DNA from: Haemaphysalis longicornis
Lineage: Eukaryota > Arthropoda > Arachnida > Ixodida > Ixodidae
DNA: 64,000 nucleotides
NCBI GenBank assembly: GCA_013339765.2
Contig: CM023456.1
Location: 86,723,636-86,787,635, forward strand
Direction of reading: 5' to 3'
The notes under the pieces are model-generated. The model did no database searches and had not been told where the DNA came from. It saw only the letters and a program-made list of their open reading frames with translations. Shown here piece after piece: positions 8,666 to 19,199 of this stretch. Each line of letters opens with the position of its first letter. Position 1 is the first letter of the stretch. The position numbers were made by a program, and so were the translations under genes.

Positions 8666-11600
8666 GTATACAGGGGACGACGACAGGAGACGCCGACAAC
8701 CCCAGCCCCTAAGCTGCTTAGCGCCTAAAAAAGCAACGAAATTCACGTAAACATTCAAGCAGTATTTTTGTTCGGGGAACAACTTGCTGATGTCTGCCAC
8801 AGCGATGTGTTTGAGGACGCTCACCTCTGCATTGTCTACCTGTACAAGGGTTTCTATAGAAGAGGTAAAGACGATGGTAGTGTGTTGGGAATTTTTTCGT
8901 GACCTTTAGTAATAATTCTTCTGTGAGGCAACTTTCTCCTTTATTTTAGGGCCTAAGTGTGATGACCATGACTCAGTCAATGTTCCGGTACTCTTGGGTG
9001 TAAATACCGGTACTTCGTTGTACATTCGCCCCGCTGCGCCGATCGGCCCAAACTAAAGGACCATGTTTTTCCGAGAAATACCGGATATGTGGTGACCGCA
9101 TGGAAGAACGCCTCAACGGAAAATGCCTTGCTATTTCTTTGGTTTCTACTCGACAAACAGCAGTTCACATTTCAGACACTCCATATTAATTCCCGTGGTT
9201 GGAGATGTTTAACTTAAGTATTCATCACGCATGCCAGTACAGGAGGTATACGATCGTTTCGCGGATTAGCGCTGGCTGGTTTTTCGCTGTTTAGCGCAAG
9301 CAGCAACATAGTTGCCCACAACTTTGTTCCTGAAGACTTTCTAGCTTAATTTAAACCGCGAAGAATTCTTCACATACAAAATATTGTAAGTGATATCTAC
9401 CATTATTCTGGCACAACAGCTTCCATTGGCGCTAGAAGCGCCACACGCGCTATAACACACGGGAGCACATATGCGGGCTATTTTCCCTGCCCGATTCACA
9501 TTGAGCGATATTCCTGGATACCTGTGAGAGAATATGCAGTAGTTCTGCCATTACAAACAAAGTTTCCTATTTAAGCGTAATCACTCAGACAAAAAGTTTC
9601 TTTAATATGTATTTACGAGCCATACGAATACATTCGATCATTGTTGCTCACGACCTGTGCATATTGGGTATGCTCTTATTGCAGTTTAGGCTACTATCTA
9701 TGGTATGTCAAGCCTACATAAAAGTTTGTATCACTGTGCACCAATTTTTGTACTGCAATAAACACCAAGAGGGGTCATAATTTTACATTTATGTGAAACT
9801 TTTGTATATTAGGAGCAATTTTGATGTTTTGAAGGCTAGATCAACAGGTTGGAAGCACCGCTCCAAATCCCACCCCCTTTGGATGGACATGCAGCTCCAA
9901 CCCCTAGAATAGTTAGGCTCAATAAAATCTTTACTCCTAAAGCCGGCAACAGCTTTGCCTCTACGAACGACCCAACATTCAAGGGCCATGAAAGGAATCA
10001 CAGTGACTGCGCAGCATCTTAAACTTCTTGCAGCCGCCACTGATAGTCACTATAACTGCGCAGCGTTTAATAATGTGGCAAAAATACTAACGATTTTTTG
10101 AAGACTCCTAGTGAGAGCACGCACCTTCCCGGAGTGAGTTACTGTTTGCCCCCAAAAATGCAAGCTAAAAGTACGACACCTTTAGCATAAAGTTCCAATT
10201 TTCTTAGTTATAACGAAGGTGTAGCTAGCCTAAAATATAGCCTCAGAGGCTGAACTTGAATTGGAAAGCCCTATAAAGAAAGTGTTCCTGAAAGGTGCGG
10301 GGTGAAACTTCCCGTTGAAGTTAGCGAGATGCAAAATGAGAGTGCGGTGAAAGACGGAAGCAACACTAAGACCCGCGCTCGGTTTCGGTTGTGTTGACGC
10401 AGGTGCGTATACGAAATGTTTACGAACGCCTCGTACAAGTCGCTCGGTAAGATGAATTTTCCTCTCGCGGCATGTGCACAAACAGTATCTTTTACGCGGC
10501 GAAATTAAAGTGGACATAAAAAAAGCAAATGCGATTCCACAGTCCGGCTGTCCCAATTGTGTAAATATCGTAAATATTGAGTACTAGTGGAAACTTCCGT
10601 AGTAGAGAATGTATAAAGAAGAGTACAGGAAAACAGCCACCTAAGTAGACGGTAATACAGGCCGGCGTCAAACACATCGTCACTTCATTTCGTACGGATT
10701 GTTTATTTTAGGCTGAGTTTCCCCCTGCTGGGAGCCTATAACATTTCCTGGTTCTAAACAAAACATTTTTTCTTCCATAGTTTCATTTTGTGCTCTCCCA
10801 CAAAAAGACTTTTCCTTTAACCAGAGGAACTGAGAACAACTCTTGTTGACACTTAATTGAGCTCCGAAGCAGCCTTTGAAAGCTCTTGTTGCGAGGACCC
10901 ATCTGCGGGAAATAGAGGCAATTAAATATTGCGGATCGACTGCGGTGATAAATGAGCGCCATAAAGTGCTTCTAAGAAATATTTTCCTCAAATGCAGTAT
11001 TTTGGTACCACATCCTTTCTGTTTCTACAATTCCGAAAAGTGCGCCATTTAGCGGGTTAGCTTCAGTTATTTCTGGTCTCATCCATAAAACATAAAAAAT
11101 TTGATTACAAAGCTGTCTGCTGTAATACAATGTGTGTTCATAAAGCATAAAACCTCTGTTCGGCACACATATATTTATTGATTCTAGACCAGCAAACCCT
11201 AGTGTAGTCTCTCTGAGAACGCACTTACTTCTCTTGGCGATCACAACATTCATAGAAACGAACACGATATGCGTTTGGTTATAGTGGTCGATCAGCTGGG
11301 TTATCACGTTCAACTTGATTGCGCCTGTTGAATTTAATCGGCCTGATAAATCAATCAGCCTTACCAATGTATATCTGTAATGGCAATATCTGGAACCAGA
11401 GTCCGTAGTGAAGAAATATTTAACAGGCATGTGCGTCATAAGTGGAAGACTTCGCCCCTGCTCAAAGTTAACACCCATTGCTCAACATTCTGCGCAAACT
11501 AAATTTACTTTCACCTGGTCGCGACCGAAGTTGTGCAAGCACATGGGCGATATTCCGCTGCCGTGGGTAAAGAAGAAAAATTCACGTAGAGAAATTGACA

Positions 11601-14600
11601 GGGCAAAAAAAGATATAAAAGTGTTGTACTACCAAATGAACCTCGACTATACCGGAATCTTCCTATAAAATGCTAAAGCTGGATCCGTCGCACCGTCCAT
11701 GACCATATACTGGTCAAGCACAACCGCCCTACTGCAATCAAGATAAGAAATGTGGCGATATCCCGCATAGGTGGAAGGTAAATTAAAACGGAGCAGCGGC
11801 GAGTACGTCCACAAATACGCGACTTAACGACAAACGTTCGTATTAGTGCCCACTGCGAACACGTGACAAATTGTCGCGCCAGTGTTTACGCTTGTAGTGA
11901 TGAGTGGAATAGTGACAGTTATAAAGACGCACGTCATTGACATCTTCAAAAACGTCTGTAACTACGGGTCGGACGGTTTTCTAATTTCGACAATAAAGTC
12001 TTCGGTTAAAATGGTGCCGTCCTATCTAGGCTTTTGTAACCACCAACTATAGTCCCTAGAGCATACTGAATGATGCTCAGGGTGAGTCTTTTTTTGCGTT
12101 ATAGTTTCCACCGGGATGTGGTAAATGGTGGCCCAAAGCTGTGTTCAAGTTACATTTCTTGGTCCGCCTGGCTCTAAAATAACCAATGCGAACTGGTCTG
12201 TTCCTTTGGGTCAGCCATTAGTCTACAGAAAACAAAGGAAAGGAACGACGAAATCCTGCGGACACCAAGTGCATTAATAGAAAAGTGAATGCAGCTGGTA
12301 TAACTCGTGCTGCTGGTCCACGGTCTCAATTACAGAGTACGCTCGTGATCGGCGCAATATTTCACTGGCTATAGCCGATAGTAAAAGGCTTGCAATCTAT
12401 TGGCAAATGGCACAACGCAAATAACTGTGAAGTGAAGTTGACTGTAGAAAAAGTCAGCTTCGCCAACGAACTCAAAGTAACTTTATTCGACATCCGTAAT
12501 CACGCATGTATTCTCACTACATCTGTGCACGATCCTTTGCTGTTTAGGGCATATGAGCACCAGTAAAGACGTTTTTGTATAGTCACATACGCATAATCAC
12601 AAATCCCGGAGATCTTTAGTTAATTTGGTTTGGGCCAAGATAACACTGGCGAGAAGCCGATTTGGGAAATTGGCCAAGCCGGTTCCTGATTTTATTGTGG
12701 AAGAATGTTAGGAAATGCAGCCAAGAGAAAATCCAAGGAAACAAACTGTGGACAGAATTGATGTTAACAATTTGGGAAGTGCTCTAACAACTTCTTGTTC
12801 TAACAATCTTTTTATGCAACGCAGTAAAAGACCCCTTTGGTTTACTTTAGCTAAAGGCAACCCAAAACATTGTTCTCTACAGATTTGCCACCGAGAACTG
12901 GATTTACAAGAATGACCGCCAAAATTACTCTAAAATAAAGAATTCTGCTTACGCATAACACAGACTTATGGGGCCGGTGCACGGCCGTCAATATCAGCGT
13001 CTTTTCTTTCAAAAAGATCAACCACTCTACAGGAGTATCTATGCGCCACGGAATACTTCATCAATTACAGAAAACACCCTGGACGCCATTAACGACAAGG
13101 AAGTTCAGGGGCGGTGGGCGTTCCCTTTCTGTAGATTGATGTTCGACGATGCCTCCTTCTTCTTTTAGTTACAGGTATCGAGATTTGCATCCCCAGCGTG
13201 AAGAACACAGACAGACGACCAAAACTTCAGCACTGGCAGTGACTCGAAGTCCATCGAAGCCGGGAATCCTGCAGCCGGCGATTTATTTCCCGCCAGCGCG
13301 TCACCACCAACATCCATCACTGCCACTGACAGAGCGGAATAGGACACGGGTGGAACCAATGGTGTCGTCTCCCATTGCTTGTAGTTTGGTCCCTGCGGTT
13401 AAGACATAACAATCAAATGAGGATGGTGGGTATGCGTTGTCAACCAAAATTGATAGCAAGGAAGGGCACTTCTGGGCGAGAATGGCTTGTGTATTTTATC
13501 TTTTTTGCATACCTTTTTTTGTGATTTGCCATTAAGGAAATATTGAGACTTCGCTCTGCATACGGGTGATGTGCACGCGCTCGCAAGGTTTAGGACAAAC
13601 ATATGTTTCTTCTGGGAGCGGAATATTTCTAGTTATTCGGAAGGGCTTGTTTTAATTCTTTTCATATTCGTATGACTATTTTGCACATAAATCTCGATGG
13701 TGCACTTCCGCCTACTGGCTCCTATCGCCACTCTTCCTATGTTAATCAAATTTTACAGGGGATGTTAGATTTTTTTGACAGAAGGAACAAACACTGCTTA
13801 ACAGTTTTTTATTACTACTGAATTCACGTACGCAGATCTGTGCTGCGGCAGGGCTCACAAAACACTCTAGAGTACCGGGTAACCCAGGCTACAACATTCT
13901 CCTCGAACCTCGGCTCTAGTGAAAAGAGGGTTCAAAACGCTAGAAAAACAAACCACATTAAGAAATGCGAGCGTTCGCACTTTTCCCTGGCTTGAGTCTG
14001 CTATGGAGCAACAAGGATAAGCCAGTTTATTTCTTTCTTGAGGTTCATGTTTTTGTTACGTGTTTTTCTAGCTCTAAGGTACCCTGTGTGCCGACCCCAT
14101 CAATAACCATGACCCGAATTGCGAAGGAAAGTTCACTGTTTGCCGAATTCAACACGGTGTGTACGGTCCCTGAAAAGCTTTTTCGAACCAAGTGTATAGG
14201 CAGAAAAACTCTTCCCGTCATGGCCACAGGAAACAATCTGTCGCACAATAGGAAGGACAAAAAGAAGTGAAAACCTTTACCCATCAGCGTGAAAATATGT
14301 GCCGCGCTAGCGAGGACACAAGAAATGGGAGCAGAAACAAACGGCCGAGACCCTGGGGATAAAGTGCCCGAAAAAGAAAGCCTTGAACTCTAAAAATGTT
14401 CGCATGTTGACGACAGCGGTACCGAATGTTATTCGATGATTTGACTCAAACAAAAAAAAAATACACAGGCGAAATAGCATAGCTATAACTAGACACGAGG
14501 CCGTCGGTAGCAGAAGTAGTTTGCATTCTAAGGTGGGTGGGGAAACTTTTTCTTCGGACTACCTTGCACCATGTGTACATCCCAGCACAAACAAAGAGAC

Positions 14601-16053
14601 GGCTTTGGGTCTGTTGAGTATGGAGATTTACGTCCTGCGCCCCGAAGGATCCGGGGGGCTGTCTTTTTTTTGTTGTTGTTCCCCTGCGTTTTTCTGGGAC
14701 TTTTCTTGTAGTATTACTTGCAAAAAAATTCTCTTTCTTTCTCTTTCTCCCGTTGCTGTTGCTTTCCCGTTGCTGCTGCTTTCTTGAACAGCCATATTTC
14801 TTAGCTACGTAACGTGGGAGCAGCCAGACAGTAAAGTTTGTGGCTAGTTGAGGCTACCTTCAAGGTCAAATAAAGACGGAATTGTCTTTCTGTTAATGTC
14901 TGCCCACCGCGAAGAAAACAATGCAGACTCCCTAACTTTGACAACTAAATGAAGCTGGTCCTATTGATGGAGCCATTTAAGCAGCGAATGGTCCTTTAGG
15001 TTTTGTTGGGAAAGTTTCAATTAAACAAGCGTTACAGCCGTTTTCTTGAACTGTACTGCTAAAGTAGGTGTTCGTGCGTCTTTTTTGACTAGCATAGCTG
15101 ACCGCAGTTTGGAATTCTCTAACCTTTACAAATTCACGACTCACTAATTGTTACAAATCAATAAAAGACAGAGTTCTGAATGAACCGCCCGTGATAGACC
15201 AATGTTGTGGTTTTCAGAAGGTCTTGATAAAACAAGAGCTACCGGTGTTTTCTGGGGAACCCTCGCGATGAAGTTTGCGTTGGTGCAAGGCTTTTCTTCC
15301 AGCGCAAATTTAAACGTTAGAGGACATTTATGTAAATCAACGTTAAAGTTATTCACAGAAATCCTTGCGCCTACACAGCCGCAGGGCACATAAGTGCACT
15401 TCATTCACAGGGCAAAAGCTGACGGTGTTCTTTAAGTACTGGGAGGGCAGGAGCCGCGACCTTTAATGAGACGGTCTAATTACGCGGGCGTTGTTCTCGG
15501 GGGGAATTGCCTCACCTGGGGAATCTGCTTCAGCATTGTGGCACTTCCGTACACGCATCCAAGAAAACAACGCACTGGTATTTGATTATTAAGTACGCTG
15601 CCCCGACTTCCTGCTGCACACTAGTTCCGCGCATCCCTACATGCAAACAGGTGTAGGATAACAGCGGCCATTTATCGCAGTTAAGAGGTCTGCTTGCACA
15701 TGTCGTATGCACTAATATTACCATCAAGAAAGAGGCCTGTGTGTTCTAAGAACTGCAGGAAAAATCAAGGTAGCACAAATCAGTCACAAGGAAAAAGAAT
15801 TTGAAATTTTAAGCAAAAAGTTCCGCCACCTTCCCACGAGGGGAACCCTGGGGTGATGCAAGGCATCTCACGGGGTTCAATTCGCGTTTCCGTTATGTTG
15901 GTTACCCAAATGTGGTTGAAGTGTAGTGAACCTTAAATGATGGTAAATCACACGTAGAGTTCCAAGTACGTAAAGACCGTCTTCATCGGAAGATTCAACG
16001 GAGTCGTCGTCGTCAAGCGAAGCACGAGCAAAGTCAAGCGGAGTCGAGCAACT
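8666..16053. other. About 7.4 kb without recognised genes
   Basis: I see no conserved protein motif, RNA gene or terminal-repeat element. The longest frame is 168 codons on the minus strand at 10972-11478; it matches nothing I know and has no splice or promoter context. A pyrimidine tract followed by CAG near 13151-13171 precedes a Ser/Pro/Ala-rich frame to about 13343, which could be a gag- or ORF1-like remnant but has no diagnostic motif. A T/C-rich run lies at 14660-14790. Confidence 0.4.
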
Positions 16054-16121
16054 GTGTCAAGCGAAAGCGCGCGCTTAACTGAACGGGCGCCGAGCGCTCA
16101 CCGCTTTATATGCGCGCTTGA

Positions 16122-16300
16122 AGGAGAGGAGACAGCGGAGGAAAGTTGCGCATGCGCACACATGCGCGCACAAGCGCGCCGGAGCACATGCGAACGTAGG
16201 CGAAGCGCGCCAGCTGTTGTTATGATAATGAGCCGGAGAGAGCCCATAACGCACAGCTGTCGGAGAGAAGAACGGAGGAGAGCTTGCGCATGCGTAATGA
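16122..16300 (+). repeat. Internally duplicated GC-rich segment with TGCGCATGCGCA palindrome
   Basis: Two related sub-units occur about 139 bp apart: GGAGAGGAGACAGCGGAGGA leading to TTGCGCATGCGCA (from 16123), and GGAGAGAAGAACGGAGGAGA leading to TTGCGCATGCGTA (from 16262). The first contains the perfect 12-bp palindrome at 16147-16158, identical to the NRF-1/Erect-wing consensus. The second has ten of the twelve bases. Alternating purine-pyrimidine runs (GCGCACACATGCGCGCAC) follow. It may be a promoter-type element or part of a repeat; no adjacent gene was recognised. Confidence 0.4.
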
Positions 16301-16487
16301 GGAGTGCGGACTACGCCGGTCAACGCGGGACAGGCCGAGTGTCATAGATGCCTTGCATCTAAAAGTCTGTTCCTATTCAGAAGATTTGCTTTGCGCAAGG
16401 TACGTTTTACAGAGTAACAACACGAAACAGGATAACAAGGGGAAGCACAGGAGCGTCTCCTTTTACAGCGAAGCTGTTATTCTCTAG

Positions 16488-16859
16488 TTGGTTGGAGAAT
16501 TTCGTGTCGTAAACAAAAACCCCTGGCAGGAGCCAGCAGTTCTCGCCCACGACGCCGAGTGCATGCGTCAGTCTAATCAGGCGTGCAGCATAGAGCTCAG
16601 TATTTGTGTAGCGAAAAAACCACAACACAAGCACCAAAACCTCATGATGGATGATAAGGCGCCGGTGAACAATGGGACACCCCCCCTCCTCATGTGTTCT
16701 GGTAAATACTGGGTTTGCAGCTGTTCTCGAACAGGGGGATGGACGTCATTCGAGGGCCAGCGCATGCCTCAGGCTAGGCAGGACCCAGGAGATCTCGCCC
16801 AAGACGCCGAGCGCAAGCGTCAGGACACAGCATTTGCCGCCATAAAAGCCGAGTAAAAG
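16488..16859 (+). pseudogene. Arg/Glu-rich repeat ORF (transposable-element type)
   Basis: The 122-codon plus-strand frame contains two diverged copies of a short basic/acidic motif: E-P-A-V-L-A-H-D-A-E-C-M-R-Q early and D-P-G-D-L-A-Q-D-A-E-R-K-R-Q near the C-terminus. At DNA level the copies (about 16523 and 16775) are roughly 252 bp apart and very similar. Tandem D-P-x3-A-x-D-A-E-x-K-R-Q units are, to my recollection, typical of uncharacterised repeat proteins abundant in tick genomes and linked to mobile elements. It ends with A-I-K-A-E and a stop. The related N-terminal module (G-R-P-K-K-I-R) is seen at 1740. Function unknown. Confidence 0.4.
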
Positions 16860-17434
16860 CGACAAGCCCGCCGAGGAAAGGAGGAACACCCCTATCAGCA
16901 TGTATAGTGGTTTACAACAGATGCGTTGGACATCCACTTTAGCAGGGCGGGATGGCGTGGATTTTTTTGTTTTGCTCTGACTTGTTATGAACATTGGATA
17001 ACCAATAAACCTAATCAGCAGCAGCAAAAAGGGAAAGTTAGTAGATAACACGAATGAGCATATGCTATTTTAAAGGATCAAATACCGTGTGGCTAAGGAG
17101 AGGTGTTCTGCTTTTACGTGTTACAAATGTATTCGCGATTGCGGAATGGCAGAGGGGAATGATCCGGACAGATGAGTATTACACTGCTCAAAAAAGGAAC
17201 CGATGCGCTACGACGAAAAGATAACCCAGCACCAATAAGGTGTTCGTGCAGTCCGGCAACGGTCAAATATACTTTGTGAGCTGGCTGTGATAATAAACAA
17301 ATGTTCGCCTTGCGAAGGGCTTTTTTTTTTCACTACGTGCTTGATACAACAACACAAAACAAGACGCATGCATACAAACACTTCAAGGAAAAACAAGCAA
17401 CATCAACCAATACACTTCGGTCGGTGCGGTTATG

Positions 17435-18181
17435 TTAAAAGCGGCGTCTCATGGTTACAAGGGTGCCTAGTATGTGCACCCAGCTGGGTTGCTCTTCCTC
17501 TAGTTTGAATACATCTCTGATGTAGGCTACACTCTCAGTGAAATAATCCTTAGCAGGCCGTCCATTTGGATTCGCATGCCTGACGTCCATACGGGGTTTC
17601 CATAGGCTATGCAGGCTCAGGAGCATTAACATGTCCAAAGGAACACCCTCTTCATTGTCGGTAGGCAGGAAAAGTATGTCATACGGTGTGACCAGTAATT
17701 CCTTTTTAAGTGTTCGCTGGAGAATGCCCCAATGGAACACAGCATCGGAACAATCCAAGAAATTGTGTTCCACTGTTTCCTGCTTATGACAAAAGGTACA
17801 GTTTACATCCCCGGGCACTAAAATTCTTTTTTCTTGCTGCAATAGTTTCACCGGCAGTGTCCCAGTGTGCAGTTCGAAGAAAAAACTTTTAGTGGATGGC
17901 TTAACCGGCACCTTTTTAGCACGCTTTAGGACATTTCTTGCCGAGCCCGCAATGTCAATGGATCGGTAGACTGGAACCGGCAGTGAAATTTCAATGACGT
18001 CCGTATACAGTCGTCTACGTGGTACATTGGTCAGGTACTCAAGCGAAAACTTTGCCTTCAGAAAATTGTATGACCACACCAACTCGAGTAGAAACCCACG
18101 TAAACCACCCCTTCGTAAACCACTTGAATAAACAATGAAATCCAGAAATGCGTCTCGCATTATTACTTGAATCAAAATCAT
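17435..18181 (-). pseudogene. LINE ORF2 C-terminus with zf-RVT-like domain
   Basis: This 248-codon open frame is the longest believable coding remnant in the window. About halfway it reads F-F-E-L-H-T-G-T-L-P-V-K, then C-T-F-C-H-K-Q-E-T-V-E-H-N-F-L-D-C. This is the C-x2-C-x5-7-H-x4-C pattern of the zinc-binding domain after many LINE reverse transcriptases (zf-RVT type), preceded by the usual short helix ending L-P-V. The following W-G-I-L and L-H-S-L-W-K segments fit the domain's C-terminal helices. The endonuclease and most of the RT are missing. The in-frame Met is not a true start; the frame continues from the frameshifted RT just upstream. Confidence 0.75.
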
Positions 18182-18690
18182 CTCTTTGGTCCCTCAGGAA
18201 CAGGAACCGTGAAACGACTTGTTTCAGAAATAAATGCACTAAGCCCGTTCCACCAGACTTCAAAGAGAGAAACAAATTGGAGCGTCTCATGCGCTCCCAC
18301 ATGGAGCCCCCAGACAAAAATAGCAAATTCTCTGTGGAGGCTTTGAATGTTGGCACGTGTAATGCACAGAACCAGAAGCACATACCATACCTTGACAGCC
18401 AAGAACACATTACACAGCTCGGGTGAACATGGACAACTCGCGTCCACCCCACTTCGTTGTCTTTTCGCGGACACGTTCGATTTCCCCAGCCCAATAACAA
18501 TTGGTGTCCCGGTACTGATATGGTGGCACACCAAGGTATTTGGAAGGCGTGGTGGTCCATTGGACGTTTTCAAACGTTTCTTCCGAATCTCCCAGTCGCC
18601 ATGCCAAAATCCAGTGCAGTTGCCCCAGTTTATTAGGCTACCTGTATGCTTGGCGAACATTTTAGACAACAAAAGGAATGCTTCCACATT
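18182..18690 (-). pseudogene. LINE ORF2 reverse-transcriptase thumb region, frameshifted
   Basis: Reading down the minus strand, similarity passes among three frames. It starts with I-N-W-G-N-C-T-G-F-W-H-G-D-W (about 18600-18640), continues as K-Y-L-G-V-P-P-Y-Q-Y-R-D and K-W-G-G-R-E-L-S-M-F-T-R-A (18410-18560), then V-F-L-A-V-K-V-W-Y-V-L and F-A-I-F-V-W-G (18310-18420), and finally R-R-S-N-L-F and F-L-K-Q-V-V-S-R-F-L-F-L-R-D-Q (18185-18310). KYLGVP is the standard RT thumb landmark, and W-G-G-R-x-L-S and F-x-W-G follow in order. The catalytic F-A-D-D block would lie upstream and is lost. Confidence 0.75.
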
Positions 18691-18734
18691 CTTCCTCTGA
18701 CATCATTATTATGGTCGCGCATTTATTATTTTAG

Positions 18735-18889
18735 GTGTGGAGTGCCGTAGGGCCATCCAATGTCTGTACGCGTCCGCGTTCATAGCATTACAATCGCAAA
18801 AAATCACAAAGGCACCAGCAGGATTCGAGCCTGTGTCTGGTAGCCCTGAGTGTGTGTCAGCCGTCCTACCTATTGGGCTACGACCGTGA
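18735..18889 (-). repeat. tRNA-derived SINE-like unit
   Basis: On the minus strand an A-box-like TAGCCCAATAGGTAGGACG (18863-18881) is followed by a B-box-like AGGCTCGAATCCT (18819-18831). The T-arm pairs CAGG with CCTG around CTCGAAT, and a CTGA/TCAG stem with a seven-base CACACAC loop stands where the anticodon arm would be. The acceptor stem does not pair and U33 is missing, so this is not a functional tRNA. An unrelated AT-ended tail of about 75 bp extends to 18735, as expected of a SINE body. A second, more diverged unit follows at 18932. Confidence 0.5.
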
Positions 18890-18931
18890 GTTTGTAGTCG
18901 AGACTCAAACGGCTTAGTTACTCGTCCGTAA

Positions 18932-19180
18932 CGGTGCGGAGTACCTTAGGACCTCACAATGTCCGTCCTCGTCAATCCGCAGGCACACCACCATCAAGCA
19001 AAAAGCAACCCAAATTCGATTTGAGCCTTGAGTTGCAGTTCCATTTAGGGAATAATCAAGGTTCAACTCACAGATCCAATCGAATGACGGTCGGGGCTCA
19101 AATCGGGAGTCACTCGGGCCGCCACTTGGATGTCATTTCGAGCCCCGTACTCCGCACCCTCGGCATCATAAACGGAGTGG
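18932..19180 (-). repeat. Second, diverged copy of the adjacent SINE-like unit
   Basis: GGTGCGGAGTACCTTAGGAC and CACAATGTCCGTCCTCGTC here align with TGTGGAGTGCCGTAGGGC and CCAATGTCTGTACGCGTCC of the neighbouring unit. The B-box region has decayed to ATTCGATTTGAGCCT near 19017. Same orientation and immediate adjacency suggest tandem duplication or nested insertion. A third partial echo, GAGCCCCGTACTCCGCACC, lies in inverse sense near 19139. Confidence 0.4.
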
Positions 19181-19199
19181 ATATGCTGCCATTTTTCAC

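Larger units (their letters stand above)
17331..18690 (-). mobile_element. 5'-truncated LINE (non-LTR retrotransposon), 3' half of ORF2
   Basis: A minus-strand LINE remnant runs from the RT palm/thumb boundary to the C-terminus. The 3' UTR would be about 100 bp (17434 down to 17331), ending at a T run at 17321-17330 that reads as a short poly(A) on the element strand. The 5' end is truncated near 18690, the usual outcome of incomplete target-primed reverse transcription. No target duplication was identified. The element is broken by at least three frameshifts and cannot be active. It resembles a LINE group I recall from tick genomes. Confidence 0.75.

Noticed and set aside
10972..11478. 168-codon minus-strand frame as a gene
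   Set aside because: No family resemblance, no splice or promoter context, and length possible by chance among six frames of 64 kb.
18811..18889. Functional tRNA gene on the minus strand
   Set aside because: The acceptor stem does not pair and the anticodon loop lacks U33; a SINE head is the better reading.
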